NCBI GenBank assembly: GCA_024123955.1
Contig: CP099652.1
Location: 6,386,001-6,450,000 of the forward strand
Length of the DNA stretch: 64,000 nt
Direction: 5' to 3'
Source: Oxalobacteraceae bacterium OTU3CINTB1
GTDB taxonomy: Bacteria > Pseudomonadota > Gammaproteobacteria > Burkholderiales > Burkholderiaceae_D
The notes under the pieces were generated by a model. The model had not been told where the DNA came from. It ran no database searches and saw nothing but the letters and a program-made list of their open reading frames with translations. Made by a program: the position numbers and the translations under genes. Positions 26,774-35,625 of this stretch are shown in pieces. How positions within the stretch are numbered: the stretch's first letter is position 1; every line of letters begins with the position of its first letter.

Positions 26774-26803
26774 GGCGGATTACGCTTCGCTAATCCGCCC
26801 TAC
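26774..26803. repeat. Palindromic repeat, GGCGGATTA family (single unit), within the paa operon
   Basis: The 30-base hairpin starts ggcggattacgcttcgctaa and ends tccgccctac, with arms GGCGGATTA and TAATCCGCC. It matches the unit at 8869-8963. It sits between paaA and paaB, so it is transcribed inside the operon and may stabilise paaA mRNA or partly stop transcription. Confidence 0.8.
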
Positions 26804-26811
26804 AAAATCAC

Positions 26812-27795
26812 TCAGGCGGCTTTTGCTGCCTGTTTGTCGGCGTGGACGACCAGGGCCTCGCGGAACCATGCGCCGTCTTCCCAGGCTTTCACTCGCGTGC
26901 GCAGGCGTTCGCGGTTGCACGGGCCATTGCCCTTCAAGACGTTGTGGAATTCGCTCCAGTCGATGGCGCCGAATTCGTAATGGCCAGTCTCCGCGTTGAA
27001 TTTCAGGTCAGGGTCGGGCACCGTCAGGCCGAGGAACTCCGCCTGCGGGACGGTCTGGTCGACCATGCGCTGGCGCAGTTCGTCGTTGGAGAACAGCTTG
27101 ATGCGCCACTGCGCCGATTGCGCGCTGTTGACCGATTCGGCGTCCGAAGGGCCGAACATCATCAGCGACGGCCACCACCAGCGATTGAGCGCATCCTGCG
27201 CCATCGCCTTTTGCTCCGGCGTGCCGCGCGCCAGCGACATCATGATGTCGTAGCCCTGGCGGGCGTGGAACGACTCCTCCTTGCAGACGCGGATCATGGC
27301 GCGCGCATACGGCCCGTACGAGCAGCGGCAAAGCGGGATCTGGTTGATGATGGCCGAGCCGTCCACCAGCCAGCCGATGGCGCCCATGTCGGCCCACGAC
27401 AAGGTCGGGTAGTTGAAGATGCTGGAATATTTGGCTTTGCCGCTGTGCAGGGCCGCCAGCAATTCGTCACGCGACACGCCCAAGGTTTCCGCGGCGCTGT
27501 ACAGATACAGGCCGTGACCCGCCTCGTCCTGGATCTTGGCCAGCAGGATGGACTTGCGCTTCAGGGTCGGCGCGCGCGTGACCCAGTTCCCCTCCGGCAG
27601 CTGGCCGACGATCTCCGAATGCGCATGCTGCGAGATCTGACGGATCAGCGTTTTGCGGTAGGCGTCCGGCATCCAGTCCTTGGCCTCGATCTTGACGCCG
27701 TCGTCGATGCGGGCCTGGAAGGCGCGCTCGTCGGCGGCCATGTCGTCGGCCGTGCGTACGGTGCTCTGGCCGGTTTCCACCATTTGTGCGTACAT
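26812..27795 (-). CDS. paaA: Phenylacetyl-CoA epoxidase catalytic subunit PaaA
   Basis: A 327-residue di-iron oxygenase subunit that adds one oxygen atom to the ring of phenylacetyl-CoA. Iron ligands lie in the helical segments [35 protein letters not shown] and [16 protein letters not shown] (E...ExxH pattern). It is the first gene of the operon, with a GAGGAGA ribosome site, divergent from paaX. Confidence 0.97.
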   Translation of the reverse strand: MYAQMVETGQSTVRTADDMAADERAFQARIDDGVKIEAKDWMPDAYRKTLIRQISQHAHSEIVGQLPEGNWVTRAPTLKRKSILLAKIQDEAGHGLYLYSAAETLGVSRDELLAALHSGKAKYSSIFNYPTLSWADMGAIGWLVDGSAIINQIPLCRCSYGPYARAMIRVCKEESFHARQGYDIMMSLARGTPEQKAMAQDALNRWWWPSLMMFGPSDAESVNSAQSAQWRIKLFSNDELRQRMVDQTVPQAEFLGLTVPDPDLKFNAETGHYEFGAIDWSEFHNVLKGNGPCNRERLRTRVKAWEDGAWFREALVVHADKQAAKAA

Positions 27796-27835
27796 AGCTG
27801 TCTCCTCGTGTCACGCCATATTACGATACACAATC

Positions 27836-27862
27836 TGATTTTGCTACGACTTTTTTGAATCA
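27836..27862. promoter_or_regulatory. Candidate PaaX operator in the paaA-paaX divergent gap
   Basis: An inverted repeat TGATTT-N15-GAATCA is centred in the 182-base AT-rich gap. On the minus strand the right half reads TATGATTC, matching the TRTGATTC core I recall for the Enterobacterial PaaX site. The position between divergent paaA and paaX suits mutual and autogenous repression relieved by phenylacetyl-CoA. Confidence 0.45.
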
Positions 27863-27977
27863 TATTAAAATAGAGTATCCCAAGAGAAAGAAGCCACAAG
27901 CGGGCGACAAATAAATGCTGCGCCGCAGTCGAGGCAAAGTAAACTATTGTTTCCATGTACAGAACCGACGTTTGCCT

Positions 27978-28907
27978 ATGAATTATTCCGAATGGATAGC
28001 GGATTGCCTCGCCGGCGATCCGCCGCGCTCGAAGTCGCTGGTGGTGACCATCTTCGGCGACGCCATCGTCCCGCACGGCGGCATGGTATGGCTGGGCAGC
28101 CTGATCGAACTACTGGCGCCGTTCGGCGTCAACGACCGGCTGCTGCGCACCTCCGTGTTCCGGCTGGCGCAGGAGGGCTGGCTCGGCGCCCAGCGCGATG
28201 GCCGGCGCAGCTCCTACGCGATCACGCCCGACGCAATGGCGCGCTTCGTGCACGCCTACCGCCGCATCTATGCGCCGCTCAATGTGCATTGGGACGGCAG
28301 CTGGACCCTGGTGCTGAACGGCGACGGCGCGCTCAACGCGGCCGAGCGCAGCGCCGTGCGCAAAGAGCTGCTGTGGGAAGGCTACAGCGTGATCGCGCCG
28401 GGCATCATGGGGCATCCGGCGGCCGACGGCGGCGCGCTGAACGAGTTGCTCAAGCGGCTAGGCGTGGTCGGGAAGTTGTTCGTGGTGCAAGCCAAATCGA
28501 TGGAGCACGTCGCCGGCCGGCCGTTGAGCGACCTGGTCGCCAGCGGCTGGGAGGTCAGCGATGTAGCACTGGGCTACGAAGGATTCATAAAGCGCTTCGA
28601 GCCCCTGCTGGCCGCGCTGCGCGCGCAAGCCGGCGAGGTAAAACTGACGCCGGAGCAAGCCTTTGTGATCCGCACCCTGCTGATCCACGCATACCGGCGC
28701 GTGCAGCTGCACGATCCGCAATTACCGGTGGAAGTATTGCCGACGCCGTGGCCGGGCGCGCTGGCCTACGAGCTGGCGCGCGGCATCTATCAGGCGGTGT
28801 ACGCGGATGCCGAGCGACATGTCGACGCAGTGTTGCGGCGCGAGGATGACGCCGCGCCCGCCGCCGAGCCGGCGTTCTTCGAGCGGTTTGGCGGCCTGAC
28901 GCAATAA
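27978..28907 (+). CDS. paaX: Phenylacetic acid degradation repressor PaaX
   Basis: A 309-residue GntR-like regulator. The N-terminal winged helix contains GDAIVPHGGMVWLGSLIELL and VFRLAQEGWLGAQRDGRRSSY. The middle PaaX domain and C-terminal dimerisation domain (QAFVIRTLLIHAYRRVQLHDPQLP) follow. It represses paa genes until phenylacetyl-CoA binds. The start at 27978 is preferred to an earlier in-frame ATG (27915) because it matches the family N-terminus. It is transcribed divergently from paaA. Confidence 0.93.
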   Translation: MNYSEWIADCLAGDPPRSKSLVVTIFGDAIVPHGGMVWLGSLIELLAPFGVNDRLLRTSVFRLAQEGWLGAQRDGRRSSYAITPDAMARFVHAYRRIYAPLNVHWDGSWTLVLNGDGALNAAERSAVRKELLWEGYSVIAPGIMGHPAADGGALNELLKRLGVVGKLFVVQAKSMEHVAGRPLSDLVASGWEVSDVALGYEGFIKRFEPLLAALRAQAGEVKLTPEQAFVIRTLLIHAYRRVQLHDPQLPVEVLPTPWPGALAYELARGIYQAVYADAERHVDAVLRREDDAAPAAEPAFFERFGGLTQ

Positions 28908-28915
28908 CGTCAGGC

Positions 28916-29152
28916 CTAACGCAACCACGTGCGCCAGATCTGGCGCATTTGCACCACATGGCCAGCGATGAATTGTTCGGCGTCGCGCAGTTGCAGGTTC
29001 GACAGCCCGGTGTGCCACGCCAGCGCGACATCCGGCTCGAGCCAGAACTTGGCCGTGCCGTCCGGGTGCGAGACGTGGATGTGCATGCGCTTGTCGCCCC
29101 GCGCGAAAAAATAGTAGCGGAAGTCGTCGGCCTGGAATAGCGGCGGGTTCAT
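28916..29152 (-). CDS. DUF4160 domain protein
   Basis: A 78-residue protein covering the whole DUF4160 domain: FRYYFFARGDKRMHIHVSH near the N-terminus, then AKFWLEPDVALAW and RDAEQFI. Such genes often pair with a DUF2442 partner in toxin-antitoxin-like modules, but no DUF2442 gene is adjacent here. It converges on paaX with an 8-base gap. Function unknown. Confidence 0.75.
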   Translation of the reverse strand: MNPPLFQADDFRYYFFARGDKRMHIHVSHPDGTAKFWLEPDVALAWHTGLSNLQLRDAEQFIAGHVVQMRQIWRTWLR

Positions 29153-29345
29153 GGCGGGCTCCTGGGCGGCGTTGAAGTCACTTCAACTTAGCAAACCAGC
29201 CGGGCCCCGGCTTGCGCTGGCGCAGGGCCGCTCCGACCAGCGGCCGATCGGCGGGCGCCCGGCCGCGCCGCGAGCCTGTATGATGTCGGCACTGCGCCAA
29301 AAGTGCAAAACGACTCTTTACACTGAATCCACCAGGACTTACGCA

Positions 29346-30476
29346 ATGTCTATCAAAATCAGCCAGCAATTCGACGCCGGCGCCATCGAAGTCGTGCGCG
29401 CCGACGATCCGGCGGCCATCGACCTGAACATCCGCAAGGATTCCCACGCCGACATCACGCAATGGTTTTATTTCCGCGTGCAGGGCGCCCGGGCGACGCC
29501 GTTGAACCTGCGCTTCCTCAACGCCGGTTCGGCCGCCTACCCGGACGGCTGGAAGGACTACCAGGCCGTCGCCAGCTACGACCGCGACAGCTGGTTCCGC
29601 GTGCCGACCACCTATGACGGCCAGGTCATGACGATCAACCACACGCCGGAATACGACAGCGTCTACTACGCCTATTTCGAGCCGTACTCGTGGGAACGCC
29701 ACCTGGCGCTGCTGGACAACGCGCAACTGTCGCCGCTGGTCAAGCAGGTCGACCTGGGCAGCACCATCGACGGGCGCGACCTGAACATGCTGGTCATCGG
29801 CGATCCGGAAGCGGAGCAAAAGGTGTGGGTCATCGCGCGCCAGCATCCGGGCGAGACGATGGCCGAGTGGTTCGTCGAAGGCATGGTCGACGCCCTGCTC
29901 GATCCGGCCAATCCGTTCGGCCGCCAGTGCCTGAAGGAAGCGGTGTTCTACGTGGTGCCGAACATGAATCCGGACGGCTCGGTGCGCGGCAACCTGCGCA
30001 CCAACGCGGCCGGCGCCAACCTCAACCGCGAATGGCTCAATCCGACGATGGAACGCAGCCCGGAAGTGTTCCTGGTCAAGAACAAGATGCTGGAGATCGG
30101 CTGCGACCTTTGCCTCGACATCCACGGCGACGAAGGCTTGCCGTATGTGTTTGTGGCCGGCAGCGAATCGTTGCCCGAGTTCACGGCGGACCAGGCCGAG
30201 GCGCAACAGTATTTCATCGACAACTTCCTGATCGCCAGCCCGGACTTCCAGGACGAGTATGGCTACGGCGAAACGCCGTACACGCCGGAAACGTTGACGA
30301 TGGGCTCGCCGCACATCACCCACGCGTTCGGCTGCCTGTCGCTGACGCTGGAAATGCCGTTCAAGGACAACGCCAACGATCCGGACCCGGACACGGGCTG
30401 GAACGGCGCCCGCAGCGCCGAGCTGGGCCGTGCGGTGTTGCAGCCGGTGTTGCAGTCGTTGCTGGCGCAGCAGTGA
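29346..30476 (+). CDS. M14 family carboxypeptidase (cytosolic, M14D-like)
   Basis: A 376-residue zinc peptidase without signal peptide. An N-terminal beta-sandwich (1-125) resembles that of cytosolic carboxypeptidases (ITQWFYFRV, FEPYSW). The catalytic domain has zinc ligands His167 and Glu170 (RQHPGET) and His260 (CLDIHGDE). NMNPDGSVRGNLRTN and NLNREW form substrate pockets, and the catalytic Glu lies in TLEMPFKD. The ATG at 29346 is chosen because the beta-sandwich begins there; the longer frame has unlikely composition. It would trim peptides from the C-terminus. Convergent with pmbA. Confidence 0.85.
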   Translation: MSIKISQQFDAGAIEVVRADDPAAIDLNIRKDSHADITQWFYFRVQGARATPLNLRFLNAGSAAYPDGWKDYQAVASYDRDSWFRVPTTYDGQVMTINHTPEYDSVYYAYFEPYSWERHLALLDNAQLSPLVKQVDLGSTIDGRDLNMLVIGDPEAEQKVWVIARQHPGETMAEWFVEGMVDALLDPANPFGRQCLKEAVFYVVPNMNPDGSVRGNLRTNAAGANLNREWLNPTMERSPEVFLVKNKMLEIGCDLCLDIHGDEGLPYVFVAGSESLPEFTADQAEAQQYFIDNFLIASPDFQDEYGYGETPYTPETLTMGSPHITHAFGCLSLTLEMPFKDNANDPDPDTGWNGARSAELGRAVLQPVLQSLLAQQ

Positions 30477-30503
30477 TCTGTTAGCAAACCCGCACGTCCA
30501 TAC

Positions 30504-30531
30504 AGGGTCGTACCCCAAGGGGTACGACCCT
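30504..30531. repeat. Perfect short palindrome, REP-like, between convergent genes
   Basis: The arms agggtcgtacccc and ggggtacgaccct pair perfectly over 13 bases around a 2-base AA loop. It lies between the stops of the M14 gene (30476) and pmbA (30581), where it can serve as a terminator for both. Its GGGTC/GACCC tips resemble the repeats at 16586, 37999 and 41223. Confidence 0.75.
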
Positions 30532-30580
30532 TAAGTGGTGTCGCATACGTATAGGCAAAGGCACTCGGGTTGGGTTTGCG

Positions 30581-31933
30581 TCAACCGCCCGCCACCACCA
30601 TGTTGTCGATCAGGATCGAGCCAGTCTCCCTGCTGCCGCGCACCAGCGTATCGGTGCCGACGGCAACGATCTGCGCCAGCATGTCTTTCATATTGCCGGC
30701 GATAGTGATTTCCTCCACCGGATACTGGATGATGCCGTTTTCGACCCAGAAGCCCGACGCCCCGCGCGAATAATCGCCGGTCACGTAGTTGGTCCCCTGG
30801 CCCATCAACTCGGTCACCAGCAGGCCGGTGCCCATCTTCTTCAGCATCGCCACGAAATCGTCGCCCTTTTTCGTCAACGTCGACGTCAGCGACAGGTTGT
30901 GCGCACCGCCGGCGTTGCCGGTCGTCTTCATGCCCAGCTTGCGGCCCGTGTACGTCGACAGGAAGTAGCCCTGCACCACGCCGTCCTTGACCACCTCGCG
31001 CTTGGCGGTGCGCACGCCCTCGTCGTCGAACGGCGCCGAACCGACACCGCCAATCACGTGCGGATCTTCGTTGATCTGCACATGCTTGGGCAGCACCTGC
31101 TTGCCCAGCGAATCGATCAAAAAGCTCGACTTGCGGTACAGCGCCCCGCCGGACGTCGCCTGCACGAAGGCGCCCAGCAGGCCGGCGGCCAGCGGCGCCT
31201 CGAACAGCACCGGGCAGGTGCGCGTATCGATGGTGCGCGCGTTCAGGCGCGCCAGCGCGCGCTCGGCGGCGTAACGGCCGATGGCCTCCGGCGACGACAT
31301 CTTGTTGGCGTCGCGCACCGACGAATACCAGTCGTCGCGCTGCATCTTCGAACCCTTGCCGGCGATCGGCGCCACCGACAGCGTATGACGCGAGAACGGA
31401 TAGCCGCCGATGAAGCCGCGCGAGTTGGCCGACACGAAATGCGACTGCTGCACGTGCACGTTGGCGCCTTCGGAATTGGTCACGCGCGGATCGACATCGA
31501 ACGCCGCCGCCTCGGCGCGCTGGGCCAGCGCCACCGCCGCCTCGGTGCTCACGTGCCACGGATAAAACAGCTTCAGGTCGCGCGGCGACAGTTCCAGCAT
31601 GTCCTCGTCGGCCAGGCCGGCGCAATCGTCGTCGGCGGTGAAGCGGGCGATGTTGTAGGCCGCTTCCACCGTCGCTTTGAGCGCGGCCGGCGAAAAATCG
31701 GAGGTGCTGGCGTTGCCGCGCCGCTGGCCGATGAACACCGTCACGCCCATCCCCTTGTCCTTGTTTTGCTCGATCGTCTCGATCTTGCTCTTGCGGACGG
31801 ACACCGACAAACCACTGCCCTCGCTGATTTCGACGGCGCAATCGGTGCCGCCCTGCGCCTTGGCAAACGCCAGCACATCGCGCGCGAGCTGCCTTAACTG
31901 GTCCTGGGTGTGGGTGAAATGGGTGTCGCTCAT
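30581..31933 (-). CDS. pmbA: Metalloprotease subunit PmbA (TldE)
   Basis: A 450-residue member of the TldD/PmbA family. With TldD it degrades unfolded peptides such as leader peptides and antitoxins. Characteristic stretches are GLSVSVRKSKIETIEQNKDK, the RGFIGGYPFSRH segment, and the C-terminal GNAGGAHNLSLT and GDYSRGASGFWVENG. PmbA itself lacks the HExxxH zinc motif, and none is seen. The Met at 31933 is preferred to one 13 codons earlier. It is divergent from darP, an arrangement common in proteobacteria. Confidence 0.94.
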   Translation of the reverse strand: MSDTHFTHTQDQLRQLARDVLAFAKAQGGTDCAVEISEGSGLSVSVRKSKIETIEQNKDKGMGVTVFIGQRRGNASTSDFSPAALKATVEAAYNIARFTADDDCAGLADEDMLELSPRDLKLFYPWHVSTEAAVALAQRAEAAAFDVDPRVTNSEGANVHVQQSHFVSANSRGFIGGYPFSRHTLSVAPIAGKGSKMQRDDWYSSVRDANKMSSPEAIGRYAAERALARLNARTIDTRTCPVLFEAPLAAGLLGAFVQATSGGALYRKSSFLIDSLGKQVLPKHVQINEDPHVIGGVGSAPFDDEGVRTAKREVVKDGVVQGYFLSTYTGRKLGMKTTGNAGGAHNLSLTSTLTKKGDDFVAMLKKMGTGLLVTELMGQGTNYVTGDYSRGASGFWVENGIIQYPVEEITIAGNMKDMLAQIVAVGTDTLVRGSRETGSILIDNMVVAGG

Positions 31934-32027
31934 GGGCTGTTTTCGTCGGTTGGCCGCTAAAACAGTTATCATAGCAGTCGTTTACAGTTTACAGGGGCAG
32001 GTACACGCCCCACCGAAAGTTGATATT

Positions 32028-32630
32028 ATGGTAAATCCAAATCGCGGCGCGGTCGGCTTCAGCTCCACCGAATTCGAGCAAGAATACGAACGCCCTTCCA
32101 AATCCGAGATGAAGCGCCAGTCCGACGCCCTGCAGAAAATGGGCGAAACGCTGGTCGAAGCGGCGCGTGACCGCGTCAAGCGCGTGCCGATGCCCGAGGA
32201 CGTGCGCGACGCCATCCTCGAGTGCCAGCAAATCACCAACCACGAGGGCCGCCGCCGCCAGATGCAGTTCGTCGGCAAGAAGATGCGCACCCTCGACGAG
32301 ACCGAAGTGGCCGAGATCCAGAAAGCCATCGACAGCTGGAAAGGCGCCTCCAAGTCGGAGACGGCCGCCATGCACGCGCTGGAACGCCGCCGCGACAAGC
32401 TGCTTGCCGACGACAAGGCGCTGACCGTGCTGCTGGAAGAGAACCCGGAACTGGACGTGCAGCAGCTGCGCACGCTGATCCGCAACGCGCGCAAGGAACA
32501 GGCCGAGAACAAGCCGCCGAAGGCTTACCGCGAGATCTTCCAGATCCTCAAGCAGGTCGAGGGCAAGAAGAAGCAGGCGGCCACCGACGAAAGCGACGAC
32601 GCCGACGACAGCGAGCAAGATGACGAGTAA
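32028..32630 (+). CDS. darP: Ribosome-associated protein DarP (YjgA, DUF615)
   Basis: A 200-residue, highly charged protein. It contains PSKSEMKRQSDALQKMGETL, the RREGRRRQMQFVGKKMR-like block (NHEGRRRQMQFVGKKMR) and PPKAYREIFQIL, all typical of DUF615. DarP binds late 50S subunits and aids assembly of the peptidyl transferase centre. The C-terminal acidic tail (about 185-200) is unusual but common in betaproteobacteria. mog follows 3 bases later. Confidence 0.93.
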   Translation: MVNPNRGAVGFSSTEFEQEYERPSKSEMKRQSDALQKMGETLVEAARDRVKRVPMPEDVRDAILECQQITNHEGRRRQMQFVGKKMRTLDETEVAEIQKAIDSWKGASKSETAAMHALERRRDKLLADDKALTVLLEENPELDVQQLRTLIRNARKEQAENKPPKAYREIFQILKQVEGKKKQAATDESDDADDSEQDDE

Positions 32631-32633
32631 AGA

Positions 32634-33281
32634 ATGACGAGCAATACAGCCATGGAAGGCGTCCCCGTTGTCGATCCGGCACAATTGCTGGTCATCGGCC
32701 TGGTGTCGGTCTCGGACCGCGCCAGCGGCGGCGTGTACCAGGACCAGGGCATCCCGGCGCTGGAGGATTGGCTGGCGCGCACGCTGACCACCCCCTATCG
32801 CCTTGAAACGCGCCTGATCGCCGACGAACGGCCACTGATCGAAGCGACGCTGACCGACCTGGTCGACATCGACCGCTGCCACCTGGTGCTGACCACCGGC
32901 GGCACCGGCCCGGCGCGGCGCGACGTCACCCCGGAGGCCACGCTGGCCGTCGGCACCAAGGAAATGCCCGGCTTCGGCGAGCAAATGCGCCAGATCAGCC
33001 TGCACTTCGTGCCGACCGCGATCCTGTCGCGGCAGACGGCGGTGATCCGCGAGACGCCGGACCACGCGGCACTGATCATGAACCTGCCGGGCCAGCCGAA
33101 GGCGATCGCCGAAACCCTGGGCGGACTGAAGGACGCCGACGGCGCCATCATTACCGGCGGCATCTTCGCCGCCGTGCCCTACTGCATCGACCTGATCGGC
33201 GGTCCCTACATGGAAACCGACCCGACCGTGTGCAAGGCGTTCCGTCCGAAATCCGCGCTGCGCCCGCAGCCGGCCGCCTAG
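32634..33281 (+). CDS. mog: Molybdopterin adenylyltransferase
   Basis: A 215-residue MoaB/Mog-fold protein that activates molybdopterin with ATP before molybdenum insertion. It shows IGLVSVSDRASGGVYQDQG, TTGGTGPARRDVTPEAT and the Mog-type MNLPGQPKAI and GGIFAAVPYCIDLIGGPY. The last two separate it from MoaB. It begins 3 bases after darP and is likely co-transcribed with it. Confidence 0.92.
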   Translation: MTSNTAMEGVPVVDPAQLLVIGLVSVSDRASGGVYQDQGIPALEDWLARTLTTPYRLETRLIADERPLIEATLTDLVDIDRCHLVLTTGGTGPARRDVTPEATLAVGTKEMPGFGEQMRQISLHFVPTAILSRQTAVIRETPDHAALIMNLPGQPKAIAETLGGLKDADGAIITGGIFAAVPYCIDLIGGPYMETDPTVCKAFRPKSALRPQPAA

Positions 33282-33393
33282 GCGACATCCGGTGGCGGCA
33301 AAAAGCGCCTCGCGCCGCCGCTGGCTGGGCGCCGCCGGCGCCGCCGGCCTGCTATATTTCGCCCAACGACCATCCGCATCCCCAAGGAGCCCC

Positions 33394-34059
33394 ATGAGCA
33401 CGCTGCTGCAAACGATCGAAAAAGAAACCGGCGCCAATCCGACCGTCGCCATCATCTGGATGCACGGCCTGGGCGCCGACGCCAACGACTTCGCGCCGAT
33501 GCCGCAGGAGCTCGACCTGCGCGGCCTGCCGCCGATCCGCTTCGTCTTTCCCAACGCGGAGACGATGCCGGTCACCGTCAACGGCGGCTACGTCATGCGC
33601 TCGTGGTACGACATCGTCGCCAGCGACCTGGGTCGGCAGGAGGACGAGGCGGGCCTGCGCGCCTCGCAGCTGAAGGTCGAAGCGCTGATCGCGCGCGAGA
33701 ACGCCCGCGGCATTCCCACCTCGCGCATCATCCTGGCCGGCTTCTCGCAAGGCTCGGCGATGACGTTGCAAACGGGCTTGCGCCACAAGGAAAAGCTGGC
33801 GGGCATGATGTGCCTGTCGGGCTACCTGCCGATCGCCGCCAAGGCCGGCGCCGAGCACACCAAGGAAAGCCTGGCGACGCCGATCTTCATGGCGCACGGC
33901 CGCATGGACCCGGTGGTGCCGCTGGCGCGCGCCGAGCAATCCCGCGACGCCTTGAAGCAGCTTGGCTACGACGTCGAATGGCACGAGTACCCGATGCAGC
34001 ATTCGCTGTGCCAGCAGGAAATCGTCGACATCAGCGCCTGGCTCAAGCGCGTTCTTTGA
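33394..34059 (+). CDS. Alpha/beta-hydrolase carboxylesterase (phospholipase/carboxylesterase family)
   Basis: A 221-residue serine esterase. The triad is Ser118 (GFSQGSA), Asp172 (HGRMDPVVP) and His203 (PMQHSLC). The oxyanion-hole segment is MHGLGADANDF. It resembles Pseudomonas carboxylesterase II and acyl-protein thioesterases. The ATG at 33394 has AAGGAG; an upstream in-frame GTG (33292) would add a basic, twin-Arg-like tail (SRRRWLG) and is less likely. Its end overlaps the end of the convergent serine hydrolase by 17 bases. Confidence 0.9.
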   Translation: MSTLLQTIEKETGANPTVAIIWMHGLGADANDFAPMPQELDLRGLPPIRFVFPNAETMPVTVNGGYVMRSWYDIVASDLGRQEDEAGLRASQLKVEALIARENARGIPTSRIILAGFSQGSAMTLQTGLRHKEKLAGMMCLSGYLPIAAKAGAEHTKESLATPIFMAHGRMDPVVPLARAEQSRDALKQLGYDVEWHEYPMQHSLCQQEIVDISAWLKRVL

Positions 34060-35060
34060 TACAGGCGTCGGCCAGTTGCTCCCACTCCGGCTCGACGCGG
34101 TCGGAGTTGGAAAGCAGGATGACCGACAGGCGCTGCTGCGGCAGGCGTAGCAGCAGCGTATGAAAGCCCCATAGCGAGCCGCCGTGGAAGATGACGTCCT
34201 GGCCGCAGCGCCGGGTCCACTCCAGGCCGAAGCGGTAGTCGGGCACCGTGCCATCGGCCAGCGGCGACGGTTGCAGCATCGCGTGCAGCAGGCTGTCCGG
34301 CTGCGCCCACTGCCGGTGCCATTCGCGCTCCCACAACACCAGTTCTCCAATGCTCGCGTACATGCCGCCATCGCCCACCGTGTTGGCGTTGCCCAGGTGC
34401 TGACGGTAGCCGCCGGGGCGCCTCGTCGATCTCGTAGCTGGACACCCGCTGCGGCAGCACGGCGCCGCGATCGTCGTCGAATCCCATGCGCGTGATGCCC
34501 AGCGGTAGCAGCAGCGTCTCGCGCACGTGGCGCGCGGCCGTTTGCCCCGTCAGCCGCTCCAGCAACGCCGCAAGCAAGATGTAGTTACTGTTGCTGTAGC
34601 GGTGTGCGCTGCCGCTCGGGAAAGCCACCGTTTCCATGCGCGCGATCAGCGCCAGGATGTCGGCGTTGCAGAAGTAGTCGTCCTCGTGGCGGCCGGGCTG
34701 GCACTGCAGGAACTGGAAATAGTCGGGGATGCCGCTGCTGTGGTTGAGCAGGCCGCGCAACGCGAACGGCTGTTCGAAGCCGGCCAGCTCCGGCAGATGG
34801 GGACGGACGTCGTCATCGAGTTCGATCGCGCCCGCCCGCACTTGCGCCAAAATAGCCGCAGCCATGAACTGCTTGGATTCGGACGCGAGGTAGTACGCCG
34901 ACCGGGCCGAAAGGGGCACGTCCAGCTCCAACGACGCCAAACCATGATGCAGCTCAAAGACGATTTCGCCGTCTTGTACTACCACGGCGCTGAAACCGGG
35001 ACCGTCGGGCGGCAAGGTGGATTGTAAGCGTGAGAAATAGGCGGATAAAGATGAGGGCAT
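34043..35060 (-). pseudogene. Class C beta-lactamase-like serine hydrolase, frameshifted
   Basis: The frame from 35060 encodes the N-terminal two thirds: the SxxK motif ASESKQF, the YSN motif HRYSNSNY and LLPLGITRMGFDD. It then shifts at about 34414-34417. The C-terminal third continues in another frame to 34043, with YRFGLEWTRR, the FHGGSLWGF motif and LSNSDRVEPEW. Reading GGGG at 34414-34417 as GGG restores an unbroken protein of about 338 residues through EAPGGYRQHLGNANT. So this is a single-base insertion in a homopolymer: either a recent null mutation or a sequencing error. Intact, it would be a penicillin-binding-protein-like esterase or peptidase. Confidence 0.85.
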
Positions 35061-35100
35061 TACGTTCCAGAACTATACGATTTGAAGTGCCATTCTAGCG

Positions 35101-35625
35101 CTACACCGTGCCTGCCGCCTCCCGCATGTGCGTAAAATTGATGGCGTCGCCCCCAGTTGAGACTGCGGATATGTATAGGTCGAGATCGTCCGTCAACAAC
35201 AAGGTATTCGTCTGCACCAAAGTAGTGAGGCCGGCATCGGTTAGCCCTAGTCGCGCGAACAGGTCGGCACTGATCGCTGGGCCATCGACATGGCATGACT
35301 TGAGCGAGCCTGGGGTTTCCAGGCAAAACAATGGATGCAGCCGCTGCGACATTTCATGCCTGAAGCCGCCGCCAACAATTTGTCTGGCCAAGTTGCTCGT
35401 CTCCGCTAATACGTGCTGGGTAGTGAGAATTTGGCCAAACCGGCCAACAAACTGGGAAATCAGGTCAGCATCCTCGATGCCATATTTGGACAACCGCTTT
35501 TGGCCTATGGCCGATGGCAACAACTTCCCGAATAGGTATAACAGCAAGACATTGGTATCGATAAGAATGCCACGAGCGCTATGCTTGCTCACCAACTTGA
35601 GCAGTTGTTGCTCCAGGCTGGACAT
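35101..35625 (-). CDS. PIN-domain protein, possible toxin-like RNase
   Basis: A 174-residue PIN-fold protein. Acidic metal-site residues are Asp23 (ILIDTNVLLLY), Glu75 (HVLAETSN), Asp130 (LGLTDAGL) and Asp146/147 (LLLTDDLDLY). It is larger than VapC toxins (about 130). The base composition is visibly less GC-rich than its neighbours, suggesting transfer. Its start overlaps the stop of the preceding gene (TAATG), so the pair is translationally coupled. Toxin, or RNA-processing nuclease in a two-gene module, is inferred; no target is known. Confidence 0.75.
   Translation of the reverse strand: MSSLEQQLLKLVSKHSARGILIDTNVLLLYLFGKLLPSAIGQKRLSKYGIEDADLISQFVGRFGQILTTQHVLAETSNLARQIVGGGFRHEMSQRLHPLFCLETPGSLKSCHVDGPAISADLFARLGLTDAGLTTLVQTNTLLLTDDLDLYISAVSTGGDAINFTHMREAAGTV

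Noticed and set aside
33292..33393. A GTG start adding a twin-Arg-like tail to the esterase
   Set aside because: The inner ATG has a strong AAGGAG site and matches the family start; the added tail lacks a convincing full signal peptide.
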